The translations under genes were made by a program, and so were the position numbers. Below are positions 8,792 through 17,069 of a DNA stretch of 41,196 nt, in pieces. The notes beneath the pieces are model-generated. The model had not been told where the DNA came from. It ran no database searches and worked only from the letters and a program-made list of their open reading frames with translations. Each line of letters opens with the position of its first letter. Position 1 is the first letter of the stretch. The stretch is from SAR116 cluster bacterium AG-313-A07 (GTDB lineage Bacteria; Pseudomonadota; Alphaproteobacteria; Thalassobaculales; Thalassobaculaceae), in the NCBI GenBank assembly GCA_003284265.1, contig QBVV01000017.1, forward strand, positions 1 to 41,196, in the 5' to 3' direction.

Positions 8792-10363
8792 ATGCAAGTT
8801 GCCTTGAGTCCCATTGAATTCGCTCGTCGTGCGAGGCGTTTATATTCCAAGAATGAAGCTGTTGTGGATGGTGATCTGCGCTTAACTTATGAACAGTTTT
8901 TTGATCGTTGTGACCGGTGGTCTTGTGCACTTCAAAAAATGGGAGTTAAAAAGGGGGATCGTGTGGCATACATTGCACCTAATAGCCATTCACACCTCGA
9001 GGCTTATTATGCTGTTCCTCAAATTGGGGCAATTTTGGTACCTATAAATTATCGCCTTTCTGCAGAAGAATTCGAATATATAATAAATCATAGTGGATCG
9101 AAAATTGTATGTGTGCATCCCGATTATTTCGATGCTGTTGACAGCGTAAGAGAAAAGTTGCTGGCAGTGGAACAATACGTTGCACTAGAGGGAAAGAAAC
9201 ATGGTTGGAAGGAATATGAACGTCTTTTAGTTGGCAGTGATGCAACTTACGAGGTTGTAGAGATAGCTGAAGATGATCTGATAACAATCAACTATACCAG
9301 TGGTACAACAGCACGACCAAAGGGGGTGATGATTACGCACCGGAACGCCTACATGAATATAATGGGAACCCTTGTGCATCATCATCTGACGCCAGAGGAC
9401 CGTTACCTTTGGACTTTGCCGATGTTTCATGCGAATGGCTGGACGTTTACCTGGATAAATACCGCGCGTGGTATGGCCCATATTTGTCTTAGAAAAGTAG
9501 AAGCGAGTACTATATATGAACTGCTACAGCGTGAGAGAGTCACGATGTTTTGTGCAGCACCTACGGTTTTAATTAGCATAACCAATGTTCCTGAGGCGTT
9601 ACGAGCTACTGCACCAAAAGGTATTCGACTATTCACCGCAGGCGCTCCACCGGCCGCTGCTACTATAGAAATTGTAGAGAGAGATCTAGGTTGGGAGTTA
9701 ACTCATGTATATGGATTAACAGAAACAACCCCCTTGATAGCAATCTGTGAACCGAGAGCTAGCCACATGGATTTAACTATCGAACAACGGGCAAAAGTAA
9801 AAGCTAGACAGGGGATCGAGTTAGTGAGTTCGGGAGAGCTTAAAGTCGTCGATGAAAACGGTATTGAGGTTGCAAAGGATGGTGAAACACTTGGAGAAAT
9901 AACTGTTAGAGGTAACGTAGTCATGACCGGATATTATAATGACCCGGAATCGACCGCGGCTGCCATCAAAAATGGTTGGTTTTACACGGGAGATGCGGCG
10001 GTTGTGCATGACGATGGATATCTTGAAATACGCGACCGCTTTAAGGATGTTATTATAAGTGGGGGCGAAAATATTTCTTCCGTTGAAGTGGAGGGATGTC
10101 TTTTACACCACCCTGCCGTCTTAGAAGTCGCGGTTGTAGGTATGCCTCATGACAAATGGGGCGAGGCCCCTCACGCCTTCGTGGTGCTACAGGCCGGGAA
10201 AACATCAAGTGAAGAAGAACTAAGAACACATGTTCGTAGTAGTCTCGCTCATTTCAAAACGCCTCAGTGGTTTAGTTTTGTTTCTGATCTACCAAAGACG
10301 GCAACGGGTAAGGTGCAAAAGTTTCTGTTAAGAGATGGTAAAGCAGGCATATCAAAACAATAA
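8792..10363 (+). CDS. Acyl-CoA synthetase (AMP-dependent ligase, ANL superfamily)
   Basis: This enzyme activates a carboxylic acid to its CoA thioester through an acyl-adenylate, in the cytoplasm. It has 523 residues from ATG 8792. I chose that start because AAGGGGGTG lies just upstream and the N-terminus then matches the family; the frame extends upstream to a TTG at 8699. Visible motifs are the P-loop YTSGTTARPKG (about 168-178), YGLTETTP (about 307-314), the hinge TGD (about 399-401), DRFKDVIISGGENISS (about 415-430), and the catalytic Lys in TATGKVQK (about 507). It resembles medium-chain fatty-acid and methylmercaptopropionate-CoA ligases (AlkK/DmdB-like), but substrate cannot be assigned. 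It sits between a methyltransferase gene and a DMT permease gene on the same strand. Confidence 0.93.
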   Translation: MQVALSPIEFARRARRLYSKNEAVVDGDLRLTYEQFFDRCDRWSCALQKMGVKKGDRVAYIAPNSHSHLEAYYAVPQIGAILVPINYRLSAEEFEYIINHSGSKIVCVHPDYFDAVDSVREKLLAVEQYVALEGKKHGWKEYERLLVGSDATYEVVEIAEDDLITINYTSGTTARPKGVMITHRNAYMNIMGTLVHHHLTPEDRYLWTLPMFHANGWTFTWINTARGMAHICLRKVEASTIYELLQRERVTMFCAAPTVLISITNVPEALRATAPKGIRLFTAGAPPAAATIEIVERDLGWELTHVYGLTETTPLIAICEPRASHMDLTIEQRAKVKARQGIELVSSGELKVVDENGIEVAKDGETLGEITVRGNVVMTGYYNDPESTAAAIKNGWFYTGDAAVVHDDGYLEIRDRFKDVIISGGENISSVEVEGCLLHHPAVLEVAVVGMPHDKWGEAPHAFVVLQAGKTSSEEELRTHVRSSLAHFKTPQWFSFVSDLPKTATGKVQKFLLRDGKAGISKQ

Positions 10364-10590
10364 TTAGCCATTTTCGGATCGGAACCTGTTAAGTTTCAAT
10401 GATTTAGTAATGAAAATAATTGAAACCAGTGTTCAGAAACAGCGGCCCTAATTGATGCTGTGGCTAATGGATAGGAAGCAATTGTTTTGGGTAGAGGGAT
10501 GCGATCGCTTTTCAAAAAGGATTTTGTCAGTAAGCGACGACTTCAATAGATTTGGTCGTTACTGATCCATTGCAGAAAAGGTTCCGAGAA

Positions 10591-11472
10591 ATGTTCCGTA
10601 ATTTATCCGATGGTGCAAAAGGTGCGTATTGCATGATTATTGGATCCTTACTTCTAACAAGTCAGGATGCAATTACGAAATGGATGACCTCATCCTATCA
10701 CGCAGGAGAAATTTTATTTTATAGGGGAATTTTTACATTTTTACCCATAATATTTTTAGTTCTTTGGGCCGGTGATATTAAATTACTCAGAACAAGAAGT
10801 CTTAAGAGTACACTTTTGCGTGCTGTTTTAGGATCAGCCACATCGGTTTTTGTTGTTCTGTCATTTGCCTTTTTGCCATTAGCGACAGCTTTAGCGATAA
10901 TATTTCTTAGTCCCATTTTGCTGACTGCTCTATCGGTACCATTTTTGGGTGAGAGGGTTGGTTGGCGACGGTGGTGTGCAGTCTTTGTTGGGTTCTGCGG
11001 TGTGCTCCTAATTATTCAGCCAGGGCAGGGAGGGGTGTGGGTTTATTTTTTAATACCATTGTTTACTGCCTTATTGGTCACTATGAGAGATATAGTCACC
11101 AGACGAATGAAAGGGGGAGACACATCGCTTTCAATTTTATTTTATTCGATGCTAGTCGCCGTTTTAACGGGAGGTCTAAGTCTACCAATCTTTGGTTATA
11201 GTTTGCCAAACTGGAGTGACATAGGCTTGTTTGCTGCCGCTGGTATCATGGTGAGCTTTTCACATCTACTAATCATACAGGCTCTTTTATTTGCGCCTGG
11301 TGCAACGGTTGCTCCATTTAAATATCTTTCGTTGGTTTATGCTGCTGGTATTGGTTATGTAGTTTGGGGGGATATCCCCAATCTTGGTAAAATAATCGGA
11401 GCGCTGCTAGTCGTTCTGGCCGGGTTGTTTATTTTATACAGAGAGATGAATGTGAAAAAAACTATCCCTTAA
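10591..11472 (+). CDS. DMT superfamily permease (EamA domains)
   Basis: This second drug/metabolite transporter has about 293 residues from ATG 10591 and about ten membrane segments in two EamA repeats. The conserved inter-helix element is PFLGERVGWRRWCAVFVGF followed by GVLLIIQPGQGG, and the second half ends in GALLVVLAGLFILYRE. I preferred ATG 10591 over TTG 10552 because AAAAGG lies upstream of the ATG and nothing similar precedes the TTG. It follows the acyl-CoA ligase and precedes the TPR-methyltransferase gene by about 50 bases, so it may export the product of those genes. That link is inference. It shares architecture with the DMT gene at 6471, but its sequence differs clearly. Confidence 0.88.
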   Translation: MFRNLSDGAKGAYCMIIGSLLLTSQDAITKWMTSSYHAGEILFYRGIFTFLPIIFLVLWAGDIKLLRTRSLKSTLLRAVLGSATSVFVVLSFAFLPLATALAIIFLSPILLTALSVPFLGERVGWRRWCAVFVGFCGVLLIIQPGQGGVWVYFLIPLFTALLVTMRDIVTRRMKGGDTSLSILFYSMLVAVLTGGLSLPIFGYSLPNWSDIGLFAAAGIMVSFSHLLIIQALLFAPGATVAPFKYLSLVYAAGIGYVVWGDIPNLGKIIGALLVVLAGLFILYREMNVKKTIP

Positions 11473-11524
11473 TTTTCCCTTGGTTTATCTGTTTAAGAGA
11501 TAATTGTGAGTGTAAAAAGGCTGG

Positions 11525-13453
11525 ATGACAGTGATCGATAAAACATCATTTGAAAAAATTAATGTCGATAAAAAAAATCATTTATTTTATCAGCAGTTGC
11601 AGGCCATGGTTGAATTGTGCTCTTCAGATCACTCAGAAGATACATTACAAAAGATTTCTGCTTTCTCTAACGCATATCCAAGGTCCTCCCACGGTTATGC
11701 CTTGCTTGGGATAACATATTCAAAACGAAGTTTTTTTGATGCAGCGTTTATAAATCTCCAAAAGGCCCTCTTGCTTTCCCCAATTGACGAAACTGCCTTA
11801 ACGTGTTTGAGGGCTTTGTTGCAAGATCGTGGTAGACACGAAGACGGTATAACCATCTTGGAACGCTGTATTTCCATAAATCCGGCAGACCCCATTGTTT
11901 GGCAAAAGTATTGGCAAAGCGTGAAGTCTATTGCTTATGAAGAATATACAGAGGCAACAGCGAAGCGGTTTATAAAAATCTTAGACAAAAATAATTTAAT
12001 CCGACCCAGTCAGATTATTAGCTCTATAATACGACTCTTAGAGAAAAAACAAAATTTATTAGAGATATCCAGAATTGAAACACAATCTTCATTCAATTCT
12101 GAACTAAAAAGGGTCATCTCAGTATTACTTGAAACACCGCTGCTTCTTAGAATTATTGAACTATGTCCGATTCCCAATATAATTTTTGAAATCTTATTGC
12201 GGCGTTTGCGAAAAGCATTTTTGCTGCATGATAATTTAGAAACATCAAATAATAATTATCTCGCGATACAATGTTCTTTGGCGCTGCATTGTTTTACTAA
12301 CGAATATATTTATGGAGAGGACAAAGAGGAAACTCAAAAACTCAGACAATTAGAACAATTTATATCTGATGTAGTTTCTGAAGGTGCGTCCGTGCCTTGG
12401 AGACATATAGCCTGTCTAGCTAGTTATAGACCTTTGCATAAATTTAATTGGAGCCGGAATTTAAAAGCTCCGGTCCATATGACCGACTTGTTTTTAAGGC
12501 AGGTTCACCATATCGATTATGAATTGTCTCTGCGAGACAGTATACCAAGTATAGATTTAATAACGGAAGATACTTCTGTTGCTGTAAAGGAGCAGTATGA
12601 AGACAACCCTTATCCACGATGGGTAAATATTGGAATACTGCAAAAATCGATGACGATATCAGAGATTATAAATCTGGCAGGCATTCGAATTCTGTCAAAT
12701 GGTCCAGACTCGTCGAACCAATTAAAGATTTTGATCGCCGGTTGCGGCACAGGCCAACATTCTATAGAAGCGGCTGTCCGTTATGCTAATAGTTATATTA
12801 CCGCAATTGATTTAAGTTTAAGTAGTCTTAGTTTTGCGTTGAGGCAAACTAGAGAATTAGATATCGAAAATATAAATTATTTGCATGGTGATATCCTTGA
12901 TTTGATCTCTTGGGAAAACAGGTTCGATGTTATCGAAACAACGGGTGTATTACACCATATGAGTGATCCTATGTTGGGATGGAGAATATTGAAAAGATGT
13001 TTAAAGCCCAAAGGGCTGATGAGGGTGGGGCTTTACAGTAGCTTGGCTCGCGCAGGTTTATCTGTAGTAAAAGAAAATATGGGTGAGTTAGAACGACCTA
13101 TCACAAATCAAAAAATATATGATTACAGAAATAAAATTTTAGATATCGCCGGCGTAGAATTTGAAAAACTAGCAAGATATCCAGATTTCTTCTCAACCAG
13201 CGAACTAAGAGATCTTTTATTTCATGTTCAAGAACATACTTTTACCCTGATAGAAATTAAAAATATGCTGAACGAGTTAGACTTAGTTTTTTGTGGCTTT
13301 GAAACAGTAGATGAAAATACAAAACAAGCCGTGTCAGCAGGGGGTAAAGGCCCAGATAGTCTTTTTTCTCTTGATGCATGGCATAATTTTGAGCAATTAA
13401 ATCCTCACTATTTCTCGGGCATGTATACTTTTTGGGTTCAGAGGCTGGATTAG
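11525..13453 (+). CDS. TPR-domain protein fused to SAM-dependent methyltransferase
   Basis: This 642-residue two-part protein is likely cytoplasmic. The N-terminal 130 residues contain two to three TPR-like helical pairs (HGYALLGITYSKRSFFDAAF, then LLQDRGRHEDGITILERCI). A long helical linker follows. The conserved element EQYEDNPYPRW (about 356-366) then precedes a class I methyltransferase domain with motif I LIAGCGTGQHS (about 403-413), the motif II acid in TAIDLS, HGDILDL, and ETTGVLHHMSDP (about 471-482). This TPR plus NPYPRW plus methyltransferase architecture recurs in marine alphaproteobacteria, and its substrate is not known to me. The start ATG has AAAAGG upstream. It lies about 50 bases after the DMT permease and ends convergently with the SDR gene. 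Confidence 0.85.
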   Translation: MTVIDKTSFEKINVDKKNHLFYQQLQAMVELCSSDHSEDTLQKISAFSNAYPRSSHGYALLGITYSKRSFFDAAFINLQKALLLSPIDETALTCLRALLQDRGRHEDGITILERCISINPADPIVWQKYWQSVKSIAYEEYTEATAKRFIKILDKNNLIRPSQIISSIIRLLEKKQNLLEISRIETQSSFNSELKRVISVLLETPLLLRIIELCPIPNIIFEILLRRLRKAFLLHDNLETSNNNYLAIQCSLALHCFTNEYIYGEDKEETQKLRQLEQFISDVVSEGASVPWRHIACLASYRPLHKFNWSRNLKAPVHMTDLFLRQVHHIDYELSLRDSIPSIDLITEDTSVAVKEQYEDNPYPRWVNIGILQKSMTISEIINLAGIRILSNGPDSSNQLKILIAGCGTGQHSIEAAVRYANSYITAIDLSLSSLSFALRQTRELDIENINYLHGDILDLISWENRFDVIETTGVLHHMSDPMLGWRILKRCLKPKGLMRVGLYSSLARAGLSVVKENMGELERPITNQKIYDYRNKILDIAGVEFEKLARYPDFFSTSELRDLLFHVQEHTFTLIEIKNMLNELDLVFCGFETVDENTKQAVSAGGKGPDSLFSLDAWHNFEQLNPHYFSGMYTFWVQRLD

Positions 13454-13541
13454 CTGAAACATTTCTGTACGAGTGTCTCTCATTTTAAAAATTTTGAACA
13501 ACTGTACTTCCGAGGAAGGGTTGGACAGTGAATTTATTTTA

Positions 13542-14393
13542 TCAGAAACTGGGTTTAGTTGGAAACGGCGTTAATTGAAGTTCATGTGTCCAACACGAAC
13601 GGTCCTGTGTGTGCAGATAAAAGAATGCTTCAGCAATCTTTATTGGGTTAATTATCGCGGCTGGATTTTTTTGTGCCTTTGGTAAAGCTCGTGTTCCGGG
13701 CGAGTCAATTAACCCATCAATCACAATATTGGCGACATGTATGCCATGTTCGGAATACTCTTCTGTCAGAACTTGGGATAACGTTCGCATCATTACCCTT
13801 GGATAGTACAATGACTCTCCAGTATATCGCTTTGTCCCGCGTAATGATTTGGAATTATTGCTGAAAAAGAAAGACCCTTCACCTTTTTTTCTCATGGCAG
13901 GTAAAACTTCCTTTGCTACCAGAAACGGACCTCTGCTTGCGATATGATGAGCTGTATCAAACATTTCAACTTCAATATATTCGAGCAGTTCTTTATCTGC
14001 CGGAAGGTCGCGTCCTTCCAAATAACCCGCATTATAGATTAAAACATTGGGGTCTCCCGCCTGATTGCGAATTTGGGTGAAGGCGGAGTGTATAGATGCT
14101 TCTGATGCAAGGTCCAATTCAACAATCATGCATGCCCCGGCCTGTTTGTTAATTGCGGTTTCTAGGCTAGTTGCATTTGACTCTTTGCGTGTTGTTAAAA
14201 CAGTAAAGAAACCTTCCTGTGCAAATTTTTGTGCTATCGCTCCACCTACACCCCATCGGATGCCGATTGGAATTTCGCTGTCATCTATTTCTTTCCCATG
14301 AGCCATTTTGGTGTTACGGCCGTCAGATTGCCATTTTGAGGTTGCGCCTATTATGACGGCAACAGGCGCTTGATTTATATTTCTTAAACTCAT
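13542..14393 (-). CDS. Atypical short-chain dehydrogenase/reductase with insertion in the cofactor loop
   Basis: This cytoplasmic oxidoreductase of the SDR superfamily has 283 residues. The Rossmann fold is recognisable from AVIIGATSK at the start, GVGGAIAQKFAQEG, the adenine-ring acid in VELDLAS, and IYNAG. About 26 residues are inserted between GATSK and GVGGAIA, splitting the usual glycine-rich turn. The active-site region reads SNNSKSLRG then ESLYYPRVMMRTLSQVL. The classical Y-x3-K is absent; an Arg replaces Lys, and the Tyr is either three residues before that Arg or seven before a later Arg, the latter resembling the Y-x6-K spacing of divergent enoyl-reductase-type SDRs. It is the last gene of the minus-strand operon, 32 bases after the amidohydrolase. 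The reaction is not predictable. Confidence 0.75.
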   Translation of the reverse strand: MSLRNINQAPVAVIIGATSKWQSDGRNTKMAHGKEIDDSEIPIGIRWGVGGAIAQKFAQEGFFTVLTTRKESNATSLETAINKQAGACMIVELDLASEASIHSAFTQIRNQAGDPNVLIYNAGYLEGRDLPADKELLEYIEVEMFDTAHHIASRGPFLVAKEVLPAMRKKGEGSFFFSNNSKSLRGTKRYTGESLYYPRVMMRTLSQVLTEEYSEHGIHVANIVIDGLIDSPGTRALPKAQKNPAAIINPIKIAEAFFYLHTQDRSCWTHELQLTPFPTKPSF

Positions 14394-14425
14394 TCAGAAT
14401 AAATTCCTTCTTTATTCGGCTAGTG

Positions 14426-15247
14426 TTATCTTTTCCAACCCCACCAGTTGCAAAGGGCTTCACCCATCACAAGTTCATGATCATCAGTCCTAAGCCAAGA
14501 TGCTTCTTCTGTAAACATGGTAACGCATTGCTTCCAGGAACACGGCATTTTTGTTATATCGGTTCCCCAGAACATTCGATGTGGACCGAAAGCATCATAA
14601 ATTTTTTCAAGGTAGGTATGCATCATCGGAAAAGGATAAGCTTCGCTCGAATAACCCGGCGCTCCTGTTGCTTTGACAGCTACATTTGGTAGTTTTGCCA
14701 ATTTTAATAACTCAGGGATATGCGTCATGGATGCTGCATCTTTAAGTGTCGTAGTGCCGCCCCTGCCTCCTAGATGATCAATGGTTAATCTCAATCCAGG
14801 ATGCCGTTCAGCAATATCGCCAAGTATTTCAAGAGAGTCTGTGGCCAGCATTGATATGGGGACATCCGCCAATTCTGCTGCTTCCCACAACCAATTTAGT
14901 GTTCCATCTGCAACCCATTGACGGACAGGATCGGAGAGAAAGGTATAGCGAAGACCCAGCATGCCATTCTTCTTCCAATCTTTGATTCTACTCCGCGACC
15001 CTGATTGATCAAGAGGTAAAGAACCCATTATTGCAAATCTATTTGGAAATTCCTTTACTGCTCTGAGTGCCATTTCTGTTGAATTAGGGTCCCAGCTCGG
15101 AGGATGAATGACTGCTGCGTCGATGCTATTTTCATTCATTAATGCAATGGCCTCACCCGGAGTGAAAGAAGTAACTTGAATATGAGACTGATTGCTGGGT
15201 AATCCGCTCCCCCAGAGATGAATTTGAGCATCGACAATCTGAATCAA
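14426..15247 (-). CDS. Amidohydrolase family (PF04909-type) metal-dependent hydrolase or decarboxylase
   Basis: This TIM-barrel amidohydrolase has about 273 residues. The family hydrolyses lactones such as 2-pyrone-4,6-dicarboxylate or decarboxylates aromatic acids. The N-terminal strand carries DAQIHLWG in place of the canonical DxHxH, LRLTIDHLGG supplies a mid-barrel His, and FWGTDITKMP holds the C-terminal catalytic Asp. I chose the TTG at 15247, giving MIQIVDAQIHLW, because AAGGGA lies at proper spacing; the frame also opens at TTG 15289. It is the third gene of the minus-strand operon between the hydratase-like and SDR genes, which supports a role in a ring-cleavage or lactone step. The exact substrate is unknown. 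Confidence 0.82.
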   Translation of the reverse strand: MIQIVDAQIHLWGSGLPSNQSHIQVTSFTPGEAIALMNENSIDAAVIHPPSWDPNSTEMALRAVKEFPNRFAIMGSLPLDQSGSRSRIKDWKKNGMLGLRYTFLSDPVRQWVADGTLNWLWEAAELADVPISMLATDSLEILGDIAERHPGLRLTIDHLGGRGGTTTLKDAASMTHIPELLKLAKLPNVAVKATGAPGYSSEAYPFPMMHTYLEKIYDAFGPHRMFWGTDITKMPCSWKQCVTMFTEEASWLRTDDHELVMGEALCNWWGWKR

Positions 15248-15344
15248 AGGATATCCCTTCGGCAAAACAATTATTAAAACGTTAGCCAAGTATAAAAGTT
15301 GGATACACCTCTCGACAAGATATTAATAAAGTCTAAAGCGCTTA

Positions 15345-16115
15345 TTATGTGTTTGGCATTTTAGTTTTAGCCGAGACCTTACAACTAACAGCTGTCTCGT
15401 TATTGATAGATATATCAATTTTGTCACCCGGTTGAACCGGATAGAGACCTAATGAGGTTCCGGTTAGAATAATATTCCCAGAAAAAATAGAGTGGTTCGA
15501 GTTTTTAAGATTGTCTTCCAACCATTCAATAGAACCAGATGGCCCTTGAGGAAGTGGCCAGAGGTCGCCTACGGCAATGACTTCAGAATTAATTTTAACT
15601 GATAGTTGAGCAGATTGATTTATATAGCGTGTTGATTTCTGCCAGGTAAGGTTGGGGTAAACAACGCCCGCATTAAAGCCGTTATTAGCAATAAGTTCTG
15701 ATAGTGTTTTTATTGGTGCTCGGAAAACAAAATTATGTAACTCAATAACTGGGAAAGCTGAGTTGATCTCTCCGTTAGCACCAATTTTTACAGCCATCTC
15801 TCCTTCAATAGCGAGGTTATTAAACAAGTTAAAGTCTAGTTCAGCTTTATTTCTCAGCAGTTCAGAGGCAAACAGCGTTCCTCGTATCGGGCCTTTCATC
15901 CCAAATTGACCTATGGTTCCTGAACCCGTGCATCCTACTTTATAACCAATAATATCTTCGCCTTCGGTCACCCGAAGATCTGTAACCGTATCTTGTAATT
16001 CATATGCAGAATTCATATCTAACATAAAATTTAAGTCATCGAAGCATGTGCCTGGGTTATTATTCCGGTAATCGCTCAGTTGCTGCAGAGCCAGTTTTCT
16101 CATGTTGCGTATCAT
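15345..16115 (-). CDS. 2-oxopent-4-enoate hydratase-like / fumarylacetoacetate hydrolase family protein
   Basis: This 256-residue protein belongs to the MhpD/FAH fold family. Family members hydrate 2-hydroxypenta-2,4-dienoate or decarboxylate 4-oxalocrotonate in meta-cleavage pathways. Visible signs are GYKVGCTG in the N-terminal part, MKGPIRGTLF, the metal-binding acids in AIEGEMAVKI, FPVIELHNFVF where the usual Asp position reads His-Asn, and the C-terminal ILTGTSLGLYPVQPGDKID. The start codon overlaps the stop of the upstream isomerase-like gene by one base (TAATG), so translation is probably coupled. It is the second gene of the minus-strand operon. The altered metal-site residue leaves some doubt about the chemistry. 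Confidence 0.85.
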   Translation of the reverse strand: MIRNMRKLALQQLSDYRNNNPGTCFDDLNFMLDMNSAYELQDTVTDLRVTEGEDIIGYKVGCTGSGTIGQFGMKGPIRGTLFASELLRNKAELDFNLFNNLAIEGEMAVKIGANGEINSAFPVIELHNFVFRAPIKTLSELIANNGFNAGVVYPNLTWQKSTRYINQSAQLSVKINSEVIAVGDLWPLPQGPSGSIEWLEDNLKNSNHSIFSGNIILTGTSLGLYPVQPGDKIDISINNETAVSCKVSAKTKMPNT

Positions 16116-16729
16116 TATTTTTTAAATGGCTTTTGAAGTGCGCGCTCTACAAGTTCCAGATTATCTTGGCCATAGAACATATCGTCGTCGACAAAATATG
16201 TTGGTGACCCAAATATGGAAAGGGCTATTGCCTGTTCTGTATTTTGTTCATAGGCATCTATAACTTTTTTTGTGCTTGCTATTTCTAGCAATTCGTCAGC
16301 ATTAAAGTTTTCGGAAATTAAAATCTCCTTGATCTGATTTTCATTTGTTAAATCTGTGTTTTTTGTCCAGTGATCGAGCATAAACTTGAAGGCTAAGTCG
16401 TCTATATTTTTTTTTGAAAAAATACCTGCTATAAGAATTCGGTCTGCCAAGTCTGCTGCATTTGAATGACTAGTTGGCGTTTGTCCTGGCATTTCTACAT
16501 TCCTGAACTCAGACCATCGGTCGCGTTGGCGTTTGAAATAGTACTCCAAACTTGCCTCTGTCCTCTCAGATAGAGGCTGACTTCCAATGTTATTTATACA
16601 TTTAATAAGATTAAATGGCTTATGATCAATCCGGCGTCCTGAGTTTTTAACAATTCTTTCGAAATATTGATGCCCAATATATGCGTATGCAGAATAGGCG
16701 GAGTAATAATATTGTACAGGGCTAGCCAT
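16115..16729 (-). CDS. 2-hydroxychromene-2-carboxylate isomerase-like protein (DsbA fold)
   Basis: This 204-residue protein has a glutathione-S-transferase kappa/DsbA-like thioredoxin fold. NahD-type members isomerise 2-hydroxychromene-2-carboxylate to trans-o-hydroxybenzylidenepyruvate in naphthalene catabolism using glutathione. The N-terminal strand YYYSAYSAYAYIGHQYF carries Ser13 where the catalytic Ser sits and lacks the CxxC of DsbA. The C-terminal half has FGSPTYFVDDDMFYGQDNLELVE, matching the cis-Pro loop and the family's FFGqdRLEL end. It is the first gene of the minus-strand operon and shares a base with the next gene. Related enzymes act on other aromatic side chains, so the naphthalene substrate itself is not claimed. 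Confidence 0.87.
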   Translation of the reverse strand: MASPVQYYYSAYSAYAYIGHQYFERIVKNSGRRIDHKPFNLIKCINNIGSQPLSERTEASLEYYFKRQRDRWSEFRNVEMPGQTPTSHSNAADLADRILIAGIFSKKNIDDLAFKFMLDHWTKNTDLTNENQIKEILISENFNADELLEIASTKKVIDAYEQNTEQAIALSIFGSPTYFVDDDMFYGQDNLELVERALQKPFKK

Positions 16730-17069
16730 TTGAACTGTATCCGAATTAAATTTAAGTATTATACCCAGAAATCCTTCTGGTCTTACCTACAGGAACTACG
16801 ATACTTAATCATCCTAAAGCAGGTAAATAAGTAATAACAGGTAATAGAGTTTGTTCTCAATTCTATTTTTTTAACCGATTTTGCTGACGAACATAAAATT
16901 AATAATTGGAAGTACAGTTTTATTGCATTAACGGATATCTTTTTGGTTGTTGGGGTGTCAGATTTGTCCATGGGGAAGCAAATAATCTTTCATCAAATAA
17001 AAAATTATAAAAGAAGCCAATACATATTTGCAAAGACAATAGTAAACAGATCAAAATTAAAGGACTCAA
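16730..17069. other. Intergenic region between divergent catabolic operons
   Basis: These 340 AT-rich bases separate the isomerase operon (minus) from the nitronate-monooxygenase-like gene (plus), so promoters for both must lie here. An open frame of about 62 codons on the minus strand has no recognisable features and is probably spurious. AAAGGA just before 17070 is the ribosome-binding site of the plus-strand gene. I see no clear operator. Confidence 0.6.

Noticed and set aside
13506-13517. Palindrome CTTCCGAGGAAG between convergent genes as a terminator
   Set aside because: The stem is only five pairs with a two-base loop, and no T-tract follows on either strand.
16783-16971. Small minus-strand open frame in the divergent intergenic region
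   Set aside because: Lys/Ser/Ile-rich product typical of AT-rich non-coding DNA, with no ribosome-binding site noted.
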